DNA of 64,000 bases. It comes from Batrachochytrium dendrobatidis JAM81 (taxonomy: Eukaryota > Chytridiomycota > Chytridiomycetes > Rhizophydiales). Below the pieces are notes generated by a model. It saw nothing but the letters and a program-made list of their open reading frames with translations. It searched no databases and had not been told where the DNA came from. The stretch covers positions 62,001-126,000 of the forward strand of contig NW_006281105.1 in the NCBI RefSeq assembly GCF_000203795.2. Direction: 5' to 3'. Position 1 is the first letter of the stretch. Each line of letters begins with the position of its first letter. Position numbers and translations under genes: made by a program. Positions 11,437 through 22,330 of this stretch are shown one piece after another.

Positions 11437-11864
11437 GAATGAATTCAGCAAATCAGTACTGTCGTTACTGTAATGTATAGATTAGGCAAGATTCAAATAT
11501 TCTTGACTAATCAAGATTGCAATCTTTTCAAGGATAAATGTGCACCCTTTACAGCCTTATTCATGTAACAAGGGAGTCGATAATTTCCAACTTTATCAAG
11601 CAAATGCTCACATTAATTCCACCTTCTCAACATCTGTTGAATCTCAAACTTTTCTACAAACTAAACGTTGAGTGATTGTGGAATCAGTTGTTGCATTATT
11701 GAGATTGTTGAACTAGAGCGCGAATGTATGATATTCTGAAATACAAGTCTCTCCAATGTCATGGTCGTGCTAGATATTCATTGTAAAATCAACGTTTTCA
11801 ATATCAAAAACAGTCGATCCAATATAAATACGATTAAAAGAAAAAATCTTTTAGTTTAAAAAGT
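11437..11864. other. Intergenic region upstream of SPIN90-like gene
   Basis: Holds the promoter side of the SPIN90-like gene and the repeat fragment at 11640-11790. A possible acceptor at about 11460 (TTACAG on the minus strand) leaves room for a 5' exon. Otherwise I see no gene. Confidence 0.4.
11640..11790. repeat. Dispersed TIR repeat, internal fragment
   Basis: Matches the middle of the copy at 34019-34430 in order: ACTAAACGTTGAGTGATTG, then GTTGAACTAGA-CGCGA-TGTAT-ATATT, then AAATACAA. No terminal repeats are retained. It lies between the SPIN90-like gene and the tRNA. Confidence 0.6.
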
Positions 11865-11869
11865 AAAAA
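11865..11869 (-). terminator. RNA polymerase III terminator of the tRNA
   Basis: A run of five T on the minus strand starts immediately after the tRNA 3' end; this is the usual Pol III stop signal. Confidence 0.75.
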
Positions 11870-11941
11870 TGCAACGACCGGGGATCGAACCCGGGCCACG
11901 CGCTTGGAAGGCGCGGATGTTAACCACTACACTATCGTTGC
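11870..11941 (-). tRNA. tRNA-Gly (anticodon UCC)
   Basis: Read on the minus strand this is a complete cloverleaf without an intron. The 7-bp acceptor stem GCAACGA/TCGTTGC is followed by discriminator A. The D-arm contains AGTGGTTA, the anticodon stem is CGCGC/GCGCG around the loop CTTCCAA (anticodon TCC), and the T-arm is CCGGG-TTCGATC-CCCGG. The A and B box promoter elements are internal and match consensus. It decodes GGA. Confidence 0.95.
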
Positions 11942-12278
11942 ATATTCACAGAAAAAATATATACTATTGTAATTTTTATCAATCAATTGCGGTATATTTT
12001 TGCTGTTCAATATCAATGCATAATATCTGATAATTATGCAATTGAATCAAGATTAAAGTTTGACAGTAGATTTAAAGCCCATTCAATCCAGGTCAGTTTT
12101 GTACAAGTTTGACAACGGATATGCAGCAATCTCCATCAATATTACTTGACAGCAGTCAATCCGTAGCACAGATTCATGGTGTTGAAAAGGTACATCTTTC
12201 ATGCAACTCATACCCAATCCTTGTAGCATTTGAACCAAGCTGATTTCCCATATATTGTGATAGCGATTATTGAATGCC

Positions 12279-12649
12279 ATGTCACTGGCTAGTCAAGCTA
12301 TATCACTTTTGGACCAGCCGGAAAAAGACCAAGGAAACATCAAAGAAGAGTTTGAAACCAGTTGTGTCATTCTTGGCAATGTAATAACGGTAAGAACCAT
12401 CCAACTTGAGACTGATTTCAGATTGCCATTAAAAAGCATACATAGTATCTAACCCAGCTTTGGTATGGCCAGGAAATTCATAGCGGGCTTCGGTCCTTGT
12501 TACTAAAGTTTGCTTCAACTGGCGTGTTGGATGCTGCTGGGCAACAACTCGAGTACAATATCACTACTGCTGGTGTAGAGAAAGACTTGGAAATTCTCAC
12601 CAATGGAATATCTCTGCTCCGACATACATTGGATCCTGATATCTGACAA
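12279..12649 (+). CDS. Small hypothetical protein, two exons
   Basis: I do not recognise this gene. From the ATG at 12279 an open frame runs to a GTAAGA donor near 12390 and resumes in phase after an acceptor (AACCCAG) near 12457, reaching TGA at 12647-12649. The result is about 100 residues, starting MSLASQAISLLDQPEKDQG and ending LLRHTLDPDI. It is mildly acidic, predicted helical, with no signal peptide or membrane segment. It sits in convergent orientation to the YIPF gene, with under 70 bases between their ends. It could be a real small protein or a gene fragment. Confidence 0.3.
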
Positions 12650-12715
12650 ACTAATCCTCTAATGAATGACATTTATGATGTAACGATTGAAAATGGCACT
12701 TTATTTGCTAAAATC

Positions 12716-13849
12716 CTAGCTGGGAGCAATCTGGATCGTATGTTGAAAGAATTGTGTCTTGAAAACAAGTGCCAGTGCAACCTGACTGCCAATCACTAGG
12801 ATAAATATCATACTGATGGCTCGCGCATCTGTCGCTAGTGGTTGAATATTCTTGATAAAGAAAAATGCTGGGATAGAAAAGATTAAAACACAGTAAGTAG
12901 CAGCTCTACAAGAATCAGCAGTGAATTTGGCAAATATATCGAGTTCAATTCAAAAGGATACTCAACTTGATAGTGCAAAGGCAGCAAGAACAATAATCCA
13001 CCGAATAAGGTCACTTTGAATAATACACAAAAGCTAAAAACAATTTAAATTAAATTCACCAAGATCCATAGCATAATCATGTCAACTATGCAATCATACC
13101 GAAACAGGAACCCAGATAGCTATGCCATAACCATACACGTTGATCATATCAAACAGCCGAATAGTAGCAATTCCAAAATATTTGGCGATGCCCCACAATA
13201 ATGCAGGCAATAGTAGTACATATGTATACACAACAGCACCTGCAAACGACAACATCGTCATATCATATTCATATTTCTGGTTGGACCACGCTTTGGCAAT
13301 CGACTCTGCCATGGTAGAAGTTGCAAACAATGTAAAAATAACTGTAGTTGGGACCCAAAATGGACCGTAAAAGTCTGGATTTTGATCAATTAATTCCATA
13401 AATGACTTCATGGGCATGATGGTCGTTATGATCCTGTTACCAACATCCACAGAGTCAACTTGAAAGTATTGCATCCAGTATTCAAATGTCCAGAATGCGC
13501 TTGTAGTTGCGACTGGCTGCTGTTCGGAAATTTGATTTGTTGATGGCTGGATGTTTTTGGGCATGTTGCTGGGTAATCCTTGTGAGTTCATACTGGGACC
13601 AGGTGGATTTGAGAATCCAAAATTGTCTAGTTAAATCACGGTTTAGATATACAACCTAGAATTCCAGTTGCCGATAACACTGCAATTCAAATAATAGCCG
13701 AGATCTAATGTACCTCTTTCTGCTTGGTGTGAGGAGCGAGCAGGCATAGGACTCTTGACAACCTTTCCAGCAATCAAATCAGCTTCTGCACTAGAAAGCA
13801 CAAAATCTGTCAAGGAGGAACAGCACAATCCATGCAGCACAATTAGCAT
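12716..13849 (-). CDS. YIPF1/2-like Yip1-domain membrane protein
   Basis: Minus-strand gene of about four to five exons ending at TAG 12716-12718. The core exon (13591-13094 in part) reads AFWTFEYWMQYFQVDSVDV, then DFYGPFWVPTTVIFTLF, then YGYGIAIWVPVSV. These are the Yip1-family pattern of a cytosolic N-terminus followed by five membrane helices. Downstream exons continue CLLCIIQSDLIRWIIVLAAFALS, then FSIPAFFFIK, then VIGSQVALALVF. YIPF1/2 proteins bind Rab GTPases and act in Golgi and trans-Golgi membrane traffic. The upstream exon (DFVLSSAEADLIAGKVV) joins in phase to DNFGFSNPPGPS. The start is uncertain: ATG 13849 is the first in-frame candidate, but an acceptor-like TTGACAG at the exon edge suggests another 5' exon. 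Confidence 0.8.
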
Positions 13850-15193
13850 CAGGACAGTTAGTAACTTGGCTCATGGCATGAATCCAACAGTAGTGTATCA
13901 GCACAAGATATTTGACAAGAATAGGATGCAGTGTTTCCGATATGGCTCAGCTGTATCGCTAGCAACCAGCGACTCTTACTTTGAAACTCGAGTTCTGTCT
14001 GAGCATCATGGCCCTATATAACAAGACGTTTGGGTAGATTGAAGATAATCAATATATCAAATGTATTGCAATGTACACCAAGGATTGAACAGGTTATGCC
14101 CGACTTTAAAGCTTAGACTATCTTGTTCAATAAAAAGTCTTATATCAAGGTAGTAGACATACAGGTTCCATATCCAACAAATGGTCAATTGAGTCTGTGC
14201 GAGCAGGAGTATGGCTACTCATTATCAGACTGTTGGTTGCAAGTTGGACAAACATCAAAGTCGATCCCATTACGCTGAACACTGGATTCACGCGCATTCA
14301 CGATCTCATTCAACATTCTCGAGTCGCTGGGATTGTGCATTGCGTTTATAAACTATAAAAATACTAGTGTGGATTAGAGCATGGTTTAGAGTAATGCACT
14401 GTAACCGACTTGTGAAAAAACGAAATTTAGTATAAATTGCCCCATCATGATCAATCCAGTACAACTGAATGGTTCATTTTTATAATACTCCACACAACCA
14501 TCAAGTTACAGCCATATTTGCATAAAATGGAACACTAAATAAAAGTTTTGTAATGAACATCCAGTCATGTTTGATCGAGTCAATGTACTGGACAACATTG
14601 TGTTTTTTTCGAATCGTCGTGTAGAAACAGTTTGAGTGTTTAGCATTTAAACATGTCCTTTTACGTATGAATCTCTACTTTCTATAATACATTGTCGTCA
14701 AATCATTTATGAATGGCTTGACAACTCTGTAGTCATCAACACCTGGACAACAAGACGTTGTGAACGCACTTGTGGACCTTTACCAAGTGCAAATATCTCG
14801 ACCAGCAATGCCAATGATCTTGATAACAATATTACATACAAACACCAACACTTGTGAGTGGCAGACAGATTGACAAGAAATGTGTACAAGCTTTTATTGA
14901 CAATATCTAAACAAATTCAATGTCTAGATTGCAATGGATGAATCTGGTACCAAACTTGACAATCGTACAATGTATGACTATTCAAACAAATCCAGAATTC
15001 AAGTTGTAAAGCATCAGTTTAAACTTATAGTTTGTATTATATGATGATCGGTGTGTTGAAAGTCAATCTGTAGTAAAAAACTGAACAAGTTGGCCAATAT
15101 TTTACTCGAAAATAAAATTTATTTTACTTGAATCTGACAATAAATTTTATCAAAAATTCGGGTTTTGGTTTCTTTCTAAAAACTGAATCTGAA
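13850..15193. other. Intergenic region with repeat remnants
   Basis: No convincing gene in 1.3 kb. It contains a repeat copy starting at 14506 and a second repeat-like end at 14430-14500 in the opposite sense. The last 130 bases before the ATIC start are AT-rich and presumably hold its promoter. Confidence 0.45.
14506..15080. repeat. Dispersed TIR repeat, long copy
   Basis: Begins with the terminal repeat TTACAGCCATATTTGCATAA followed by AATGGAACACTA. Near 14925-15060 it shows the interior blocks GTCTAGATTGCAATGGATGAA, GACAATCGTACAATGTATGAC and TTTGTATTATATGATGATCG. No clear right end is seen; the spacing suggests an insertion or a composite of two copies. Confidence 0.6.
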
Positions 15194-17257
15194 ATGACTG
15201 CATCATTGATTGGTAAAGTCATCTATTATATGCCATCTCTGATTCTGGTTGGTTGTTTTAATCATATACATTTCAATTAGCACTGCTTTCTGTTTCTGAC
15301 AAGACCGGACTTGTTGAGTTGGCCACTGCTCTGCATGCCATGAATGTGCGCTTGATTGCTTCTGGTGGTACTTCAATGGCCATCCGTAATGCTGGACTTC
15401 CTGTAGAGTAAGCTTTATACATGAATGCATTGTATGTTTTGAAAAGGCTTTAACCTGATCATCAACTGCTTTAATTATTGCGATTATTAGCGATGTTGCT
15501 GATATTACCAAGGCTCCAGAAATGCTTGGTGGTCGAGTCAAGACTCTCCATCCTGCGGTTCATGGCGGCATCCTTGCTAGACAAACTCCCCAAGATTCAG
15601 CTGATATGCAGGCTAGAGGATATGAGCTGATCGACTTTGTGGTCTGCAATCTTTATCCTTTTCAAAAAACTATTACTCAGCCTGGCGTCACCATTCCACA
15701 GGCTGTCGAGGAGGTTGATATTGGTGGAGTGACTCTTTTGAGAGCTGCTGCCAAAAACTTTGAGCGAGTGTCGATCTTGTCTGACCCTGCAGAATATGCC
15801 GATATCATCAAGGAAATGCAAGCTGCATTCGCTTCTTCTGCCGATGAATCGGGTCGCAAACTCTTGCTGTCTGAAGAGCGTCGCAAAAGCCTCGCTCTCA
15901 AGGCATTCACACATACTGCCGACTATGACACTGCCATTTCCAGTTACTTTCGTAAAGAATTCTCGGGCAATGGCGATTGCCAGATGTTTTTGCGCTACGG
16001 TGCCAATCCTCACCAAAAACCTGCCCAGGTGTACTGCACTAATGGTGCTCTCCCATTCAAAGGTATGCTTGATTCCATTCTCGTTTATTTAAATTTGTAT
16101 TTCATGGTAGATTCAAATTGATAACCACATGAATGCCTATGTATTGTATTTGACTGGCACTTTATTTTCATCAAGTTTTGGCTGGATCTCCCGGATATGT
16201 CAATCTATTGGATGCTCTTAATGCATGGCCTTTGGTCAAGGAACTCAAAAAAGCCTTGAATCTTCCTGCTGCAGCTTCTTTCAAGCATGTTTCTCCTGCT
16301 GGTGCAGCCGTTGGCTTTCCCTTGACCGAAGCCGAAAAAAAGGTTTATTTTGTTGATGATATCGAGAACCTGTCACCTCTTGCTACTGCTTATGCTCGTG
16401 CTCGTGGTGCAGATCGCATGTCCTCATTTGGTGACTGGATTGCTTTGTCGGATATTGTGGATCTCCCCACTGCTCGGATTATTTCTCGCGAAGTATCTGA
16501 TGGTGTGATTGCTCCCGGATACGAACCCGAAGCACTCGCTCTTTTGCAAAAAAAGAAAAAAGGAAAGTATACTGTCCTGTCCATTGATCCAGACTATCAG
16601 CCTGGTGAGATTGAGCGTCGTCAAGTTTACGGTCTTACTTTAGAACAGCAGCGCAACAATGTTGAAATCACCAAAAGTATGTTTGCCAACATTGCTACCA
16701 AAACCGTCAAGACCGTCACTGATGAAAGCCTTCGTGACTTGATTGTTGCTACCATTGCTTTAAAATACACCCAGTCCAATTCTGTTTGCTATGCAAAGAA
16801 TGGTCAAGTTGTTGGTATGGGTGCTGGCCAGCAATCGCGCATCCACTGCACTCGTCTTGCTGGCGACAAGGCTGATAATTGGTGGTACAGACATCATCCT
16901 GACATTCTTGACTTTAAGTTTAAGCCTACTGTCAAGCGGGCCAATCGTGCCAATGCTATTGACCTGTATATCAATGATATGATCGAGGACATGAACGAGT
17001 GGTCGGATTTGTTTGAAGTGGTTCCTAAACCATTTACTGATACCATGAAGCGTGATTGGAAAACCAAAATGGACGGTTTGGTGGTGTCATCTGATGCCTT
17101 TTTCCCCTTTGCCGACAATGTGCAGCGTGTGTCTCAGTCTGGTGTACGTTATGTTGCTGCACCTAGTGGGAGTGTTATGGACGAGGCTGTTGTTCAAGAG
17201 GCCGAAAAGAATGGCATTGGATATGTTTTTACTCCGTATCGCTTGTTCCACCACTAA
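15194..17257 (+). CDS. ADE17: Bifunctional purine biosynthesis protein ATIC (AICAR transformylase / IMP cyclohydrolase)
   Basis: Four exons: 15194-15212, 15281-15407, 15491-16062, 16176-17257, giving 599 residues, the usual length. The N-terminal IMP cyclohydrolase domain shows [23 protein letters not shown] and [18 protein letters not shown]. The C-terminal AICAR transformylase domain contains the catalytic Lys-His in [13 protein letters not shown], then [27 protein letters not shown] and [10 protein letters not shown]. It catalyses the last two steps of de novo purine synthesis: formylation of AICAR with 10-formyl-tetrahydrofolate and ring closure to IMP. The yeast equivalents are ADE16 and ADE17; the symbol marks the family, not a proven one-to-one ortholog. 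No odd features. Confidence 0.96.
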
Positions 17258-18416
17258 TATATCTTAAAAATGGACTTGCATGCAAAATCTGATTTTTACG
17301 TCATTAATTAAACATTATGGGCTTATATCCCAATTTGATTTTATTGTGAAAACTGATATTCATTGATATAAACACTGACAGAATTTACAGTTGTGTTAAT
17401 ATCCATATCATGGCTTAGATTACTCCCATGTAATAGTACACTGCACAGCCATTTCAACTCATCAAATACCCTCAATTCAAATGATAAAATATGTCAATAT
17501 TCATCATCTAGCATATTGATTTCATGTGTTTTGATATTTTTCAAAAGCATTACATTGGAATTATTGTTGTTGTTAAATACAATCTATTTCCCACTGATTG
17601 GCAACCCATTAGATCTAAACATGTATGTACTAATTATGTCAATGCGTTTAAACTCGATTTAAAAACTTGCACATTGTTGTCAGCACATATCATACAAATG
17701 CTACACTACACATGGCTGTATACAATGTAACGTGTGTCGTGTTTGCAGTGTTTACAGTATTTGCAATGTCTGTCAAACGGATTGTATGGCATCCAGTCGT
17801 GTCACTCAGTTTGAAGTAGCCGTGATACTAGAACAGTAATCTACATTGACAGCATCATCCAAATACATATATTGGACAACACAGTCAACCATGTCGTGTT
17901 TGGTAGTTGTGTGTACCTGTTCAATTGACCATGTGTTCGATTGACAATGTGTCCATTTTAAAGCATTTTTGTTGATTGCATTACACCGGTATATTGAACT
18001 CGGGTGATATTTCAAATGTCGGATAAGCAATTATCCGTACTACGGCTATGATTATCCGTTGATCATTGATCATTATACATTGTACATTATATATTGGCAC
18101 TATATATGTGTACCATTTGGTCACGACTGATTGATACACGACAGTCTGATACTAACACAATACAACAATCAACACAGCGTGCATACTAAACACCAATAGT
18201 CGTGTATATTGTCAACTCAACATTGTCGGTATATCATATATATACACCAATACACTAATGTACAGTATGCGACTGTATATGACTATATATGACTATATAC
18301 AATACATTATAAACAACTTTTTGGATATTGTCAATTTAGTTTATTGTGTGATGAATGCAATATGTATATGATCAATGCAAATGGTCAAGTATTTACAAGA
18401 TTATGAACTAAACAGG
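17258..18416. other. AT-rich intergenic region; first duplicate begins at 17641
   Basis: Contains no gene I can support. From 17641 it belongs to the direct duplication. At 17687-17839 a Cys-rich open frame (CIQCNVCRVC, then CNVCQTDC) follows an acceptor-like GTTGTCAG; it is present in both duplicates but has no demonstrable first exon. Around 18265-18310 short TATATGACTA-type repeats occur. Confidence 0.4.
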
Positions 18417-19760
18417 TCAAGGACCTGTAGTTGCAAGTGTTTTGCTCTTGTTGACAGTATAGCGCCGTTCAAAAATGGTTTTTGTAAAAATAGTGTACAA
18501 GACTTTTGAGAATCCAAAGATTTCACCGTCGAGTGACATGCCAACATCAACTGATAAATTTACATCGAATGAAGTCGGACCAGAGTCGAGTCGTTTGATG
18601 TTTTCAAGGTTTGATATGTCTTTTTGGATACCAAAGTTGATGCCAACTTTGTTTGCAATCGACAGTGACGTTTCCAAAAGATCAAATTTAAACACTTCGG
18701 CTGCAAGTTTGAGTTTTGGGGTGAGTGCAAATTCCAGTCGTGTTTCAGCAACAAGCTTGTCGGCTTCGACGTTGCTAGTATATACAGGATTGAATCCGCG
18801 GTATGTGTTTTTTTCATTAGATGCAATGCTGGTTTCAAAGTTGGAATAGGACACGGTCAGATTTGCTTTTGATCGAACTTCAGCCGAAATGCTCGCATCC
18901 ATGTTAAACTCAAAAACTAGCTTAGGGCCAAGAGACAGCACTCCAGGAATGTATATCGGAGTCAGTGGGTACTCAAAAATTGGAATGGAAACCAATCGTT
19001 TGTCTAATCTGACACCTATGTCAAACGACAGCATGGCATACATGTCTATGTCACCTTCCCAGGTCAATGAATATTTTGGCTTTTTGAACAGTCGACCGGC
19101 TGCACGAAATAAAAGTGTTGTTTGTGCTTTGATGCCACATGGATTGCAGCCGACTCGGAATACACCACCTACATCTGCTGGGTTAAGTTCGACTGATGGA
19201 CTGGCTTTCAGATCCAAGTTGAGTGCGATACCAACAGTTTTGGCATTTGGTTTGGATACTCGACCACGCTTTTGCAGTAAATGGGTGCTAGCTTGACCAT
19301 TAGAAATATCATCAGTAGTGATACCACCACCCTGGCTGCTTTCGACACCAGGAAGTGCAAGAATTTCAAAACTGCCAGTAACACCAGCCTTTTCTGGGTT
19401 AGTGGTTGTAAACACGACAATTTTTCGTTGAGCGTCAAGCATCCAGTCGGTAGCAAGAAGTAGAGCCTGCTCGGCTGAATTGCCAACTCCACAGCCATGT
19501 TGCGATCCAATCACCAACAGGGTTTTTTGGACTTTCCAGTTGATGCTTGGCAGTGGTTCAGTAAGCACCATCGTAACTCGATCTTGGTTACATTTAATAG
19601 ACAAAAGGCTTTGGATATTGTCGAGATTGACAGATGGGACGTTTGCAGTGATTTTCATTCCAGCCACGACAATCGAATCACGGCCTTTGAGCGGATCGTA
19701 CCATTGCAAAATGGTTTCAGGTGACGGCGTTTGATCTTGGAGATATGGACGAATTTTAAG
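17641..19760. repeat. Direct segmental duplication, copy 1
   Basis: Matches 22331-24450 base for base at a constant offset of 4690 with only scattered substitutions and no indels that I can find. It covers the 3' flank and the coding region of the secreted-protein gene up to the codon for residue 44. Identity stops abruptly at 19760/24450 and near 17641/22331. Confidence 0.95.
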
Positions 19761-19889
19761 AATATTTATAAATCGGTTTACATGTTTTACTTTGTTGGCA
19801 AGCCCTTTGAACCTAGAAGCTCTAGCCAACGACACGGGAGTTGCATTTACAACGCAGATTATCAACAGAATTAGAGTGACAAATAACAT
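18417..19889 (-). CDS. Secreted protein of unknown function, intact copy
   Basis: Single exon of 490 residues starting at ATG 19889. Residues 1-17 form a clear signal peptide (MLFVTLILLIICVVNA, cleavage near A-TPVS). The mature part has no motif I can name with certainty. It includes a dibasic site (HLLQKRGR) about residue 213, a Cys pair in FRVGCNPCGIK, a repetitive beta-rich stretch (YIPGVLSLGPKLVFEFN) and an aromatic C-terminus. The central layout, a Cys-containing strand region followed by PGVLSLGP, recalls fungal secreted proteins with DUF7029/DUF7223, but that is from memory and unverified. It is presumably secreted or wall-associated. It is the intact member of a recent duplication (partner at 23107-24450). 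Confidence 0.8.
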   Translation of the reverse strand: MLFVTLILLIICVVNATPVSLARASRFKGLANKVKHVNRFINILKIRPYLQDQTPSPETILQWYDPLKGRDSIVVAGMKITANVPSVNLDNIQSLLSIKCNQDRVTMVLTEPLPSINWKVQKTLLVIGSQHGCGVGNSAEQALLLATDWMLDAQRKIVVFTTTNPEKAGVTGSFEILALPGVESSQGGGITTDDISNGQASTHLLQKRGRVSKPNAKTVGIALNLDLKASPSVELNPADVGGVFRVGCNPCGIKAQTTLLFRAAGRLFKKPKYSLTWEGDIDMYAMLSFDIGVRLDKRLVSIPIFEYPLTPIYIPGVLSLGPKLVFEFNMDASISAEVRSKANLTVSYSNFETSIASNEKNTYRGFNPVYTSNVEADKLVAETRLEFALTPKLKLAAEVFKFDLLETSLSIANKVGINFGIQKDISNLENIKRLDSGPTSFDVNLSVDVGMSLDGEIFGFSKVLYTIFTKTIFERRYTVNKSKTLATTGP

Positions 19890-22330
19890 ATTTATATGGT
19901 TTGTACTTGGTGAATTTGCAAGGTTTGATACAGTTGTTGTTGAGATTATGGCTTAGATTGAGCAAAAACAGCCTGTTTTTATATTCCAACCGACAGTCGA
20001 TGCATCGCATGTTGCTTTGTCTTAGTTTTCTGTTTCACAGGATCAGGGTGGAGTCTACACTGGTATTACAATGAGGGTTGGTCGCCCTTAATTTAGCTGT
20101 GCAAGACAAAAACACACTATTTATAACTTGTCTCGAATAATAGCTCTTAAATACTGTCATATACGAGTGCATCACACATACCACATTGCCATTTTTACGA
20201 GCATCACTATATATAGCATGTAGACTAGTGGTTTCACATTCGAGATTTGAGCCGAGTGGTTAGACATACACCAGCTCATATATCGATAGCGTCAATTCAA
20301 ACCCGACATTTACTGCTTTTAGGCTGTGAATGGCCCTTAACAGTCTGGTTGATTAAAATGTTGTTGAACATATACGATCAAATGTATCAATCACTACTGC
20401 ACAGCTGATTATTAGTTGTATTGCGTTTGTAAAACTAACACATCCGCCCTGATTTAAGCCAGTGCTAATGTGCTGGCTGAACAGCACGTCTAATAAGCAA
20501 ACCATACGCATCTGGACTCGAAAGCAACTGCACAGCATTCAGATTGATCTACGAGACTGTGGGGTTCAACAAATCGGCTGCTATGGGTTTTTAGCTTTCT
20601 GATTGAGGCTCAGTTGTTAATTTCAGTTTGCATAGCCTGGATCACATTGTTTAAACGTGAGCCACAATACAAGAGCATCGTCACAATATGTATCAAGTCT
20701 ATTGTTGTATAATGTCAGCACTGCTATGTTGAATCATGATGGGCTATCCGGATGTAGTTGTGATATCAAGAGCTGTGCCATTTGTGTGGAAAATACGATA
20801 TATCGACCAACAATCAAAACAGTTGGCACAATAGACACCATTGATGTGTTCTGGCTAACAATACAATTGGGCATGTCATTAAATGACAGGTATACAATGT
20901 AATAGCCAGAGTGGTCTGATAAAGCATGATACGATAAACAATACAGTCAGACACCAGGACAGTATCAAGAAATGAGTATACAAGTGTAACTGATTCGAGA
21001 TCAATTATCATGTCATACCCGAGTCTTGCGATAAATGCAGTAACCATGATCAAGCATTCAATGTCGTATGACCAATGTCCAATGTCGTATGTAACGTGAA
21101 TGGTTTATTGCCAGTGTTGTATACCAACTACTGGACATATCAAAATATACAATACATGTTGCAAATGATTTATAAATCAATATACAGTCGTATTCACATA
21201 CAATCAATCACGACACAAATGTCGATATACATAATACACAGCCAATACCATGTCATGATTGGTGTCGGTTTACTGTACAACACTGTATTATTCTGACAAA
21301 GTCGATTGGTTATTATGCGTGCTCATTTTTGTATAAACCAACTGGACGAGTGTTTACATATTCATGACATATTCATGACACTTGACCAATCCGCGACTCT
21401 GCATTCAGTCAATTCAGACATTACAAGTAAACACTGTTTGACATGCAAACAACCGTTGCATTCCAAAATGCACAATCTGTTGAACTAGATCGTGAACATA
21501 TTCAAAGTGTTAAAATACAACACATACGAGTGTGTGCACAGTTTGATCGACAACATCGGACCAGTCGACACTGATATATCATTTGCAATGTATAAATTTG
21601 AGCTGAACTTGTCGATCGTGCAATGTATGACTGCCAACAATGGTCAAAAATAGTCAACAATAGTCAAAATACAACATCTGAATACACCAGTCCAGTTCAA
21701 ACATATAGCGTCATCGTGTGTGTGTCGTATGATGATCGCTGTGTTTGAATACTGACAACACAAACAGTGACTGCTACAGTATTTAACGACTAAACAATCG
21801 CATCGACAGAATGTTTCCAAACACGCATCGTATTTTGGACATCACATCATAAGCTACTCTGTTGTTTGTCATGGTTTGCTGACTGTTCAACAAAAACCAG
21901 TGTTGCAAGGCGTATGACTACATCACACATCACACTACACTGTCAGATACTGTCAGATACTATCCGATACTGTACATATTATGGCACACCACGCTACACC
22001 ACATTGCATCACATACATTGCTTGATACCATCGATTTTAGATCATGCAAACAGTCTAGTATAACGGTAGATCTATGTCAAACAATTGCAATCACACAGGC
22101 TCGGACTCGGACTCGGACTGTCCACCAAACAATCAACCAGACGTTGATGTCAATACACGCCATACATGTAGTCAGTGTATGTACAAACAAAATACATGCT
22201 CTGACTGCAACATAAATACAAATGTTTACACCAATCGGCTAGAATCCACCAATTTGGTACAAATTATCACACAATTGTCACAAATATTGACAACCATGAC
22301 AATCGTGACAACCATGACACAATCTGATAA
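19890..22330. other. AT-rich region between the two duplicates
   Basis: 2.4 kb with no convincing gene. The promoter of the intact secreted-protein gene lies at its left end. At 20248-20312 there is a degenerate tRNA-like stretch (GAGCCGAGTGGTTAGACA with TTCAAACCC later). The part 20,800-22,330 is rich in short direct repeats such as GTCAGATACT, ACTCGG and GACAACCATGACA. A Cys-containing open frame (22074-22352) abuts the second duplicate. A dispersed repeat copy is at 21478-21912. Confidence 0.45.
21478..21912. repeat. Dispersed TIR repeat, degenerate long copy
   Basis: Shows in order GTTGAACTAGATCG, a tract ending AAATACAAC, GTCGATCGTGCAATGTATGAC, TCGTATGATGATCG-TGTGT, GAATGTTTCCAAACACG and CTGTTCAACAAA followed by GTTGCAAGGC-TATG. 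The last two blocks are shared with 25074-25406, which defines a longer right part of the family. Confidence 0.5.

Noticed and set aside
20248..20312. tRNA-like sequence (GAGCCGAGTGGTTAGACA with TTCAAACCC)
   Set aside because: The A-box part resembles a leucine or serine tRNA, but acceptor and T stems do not pair and no anticodon arm forms. At most it is a tRNA pseudogene or SINE-like remnant.
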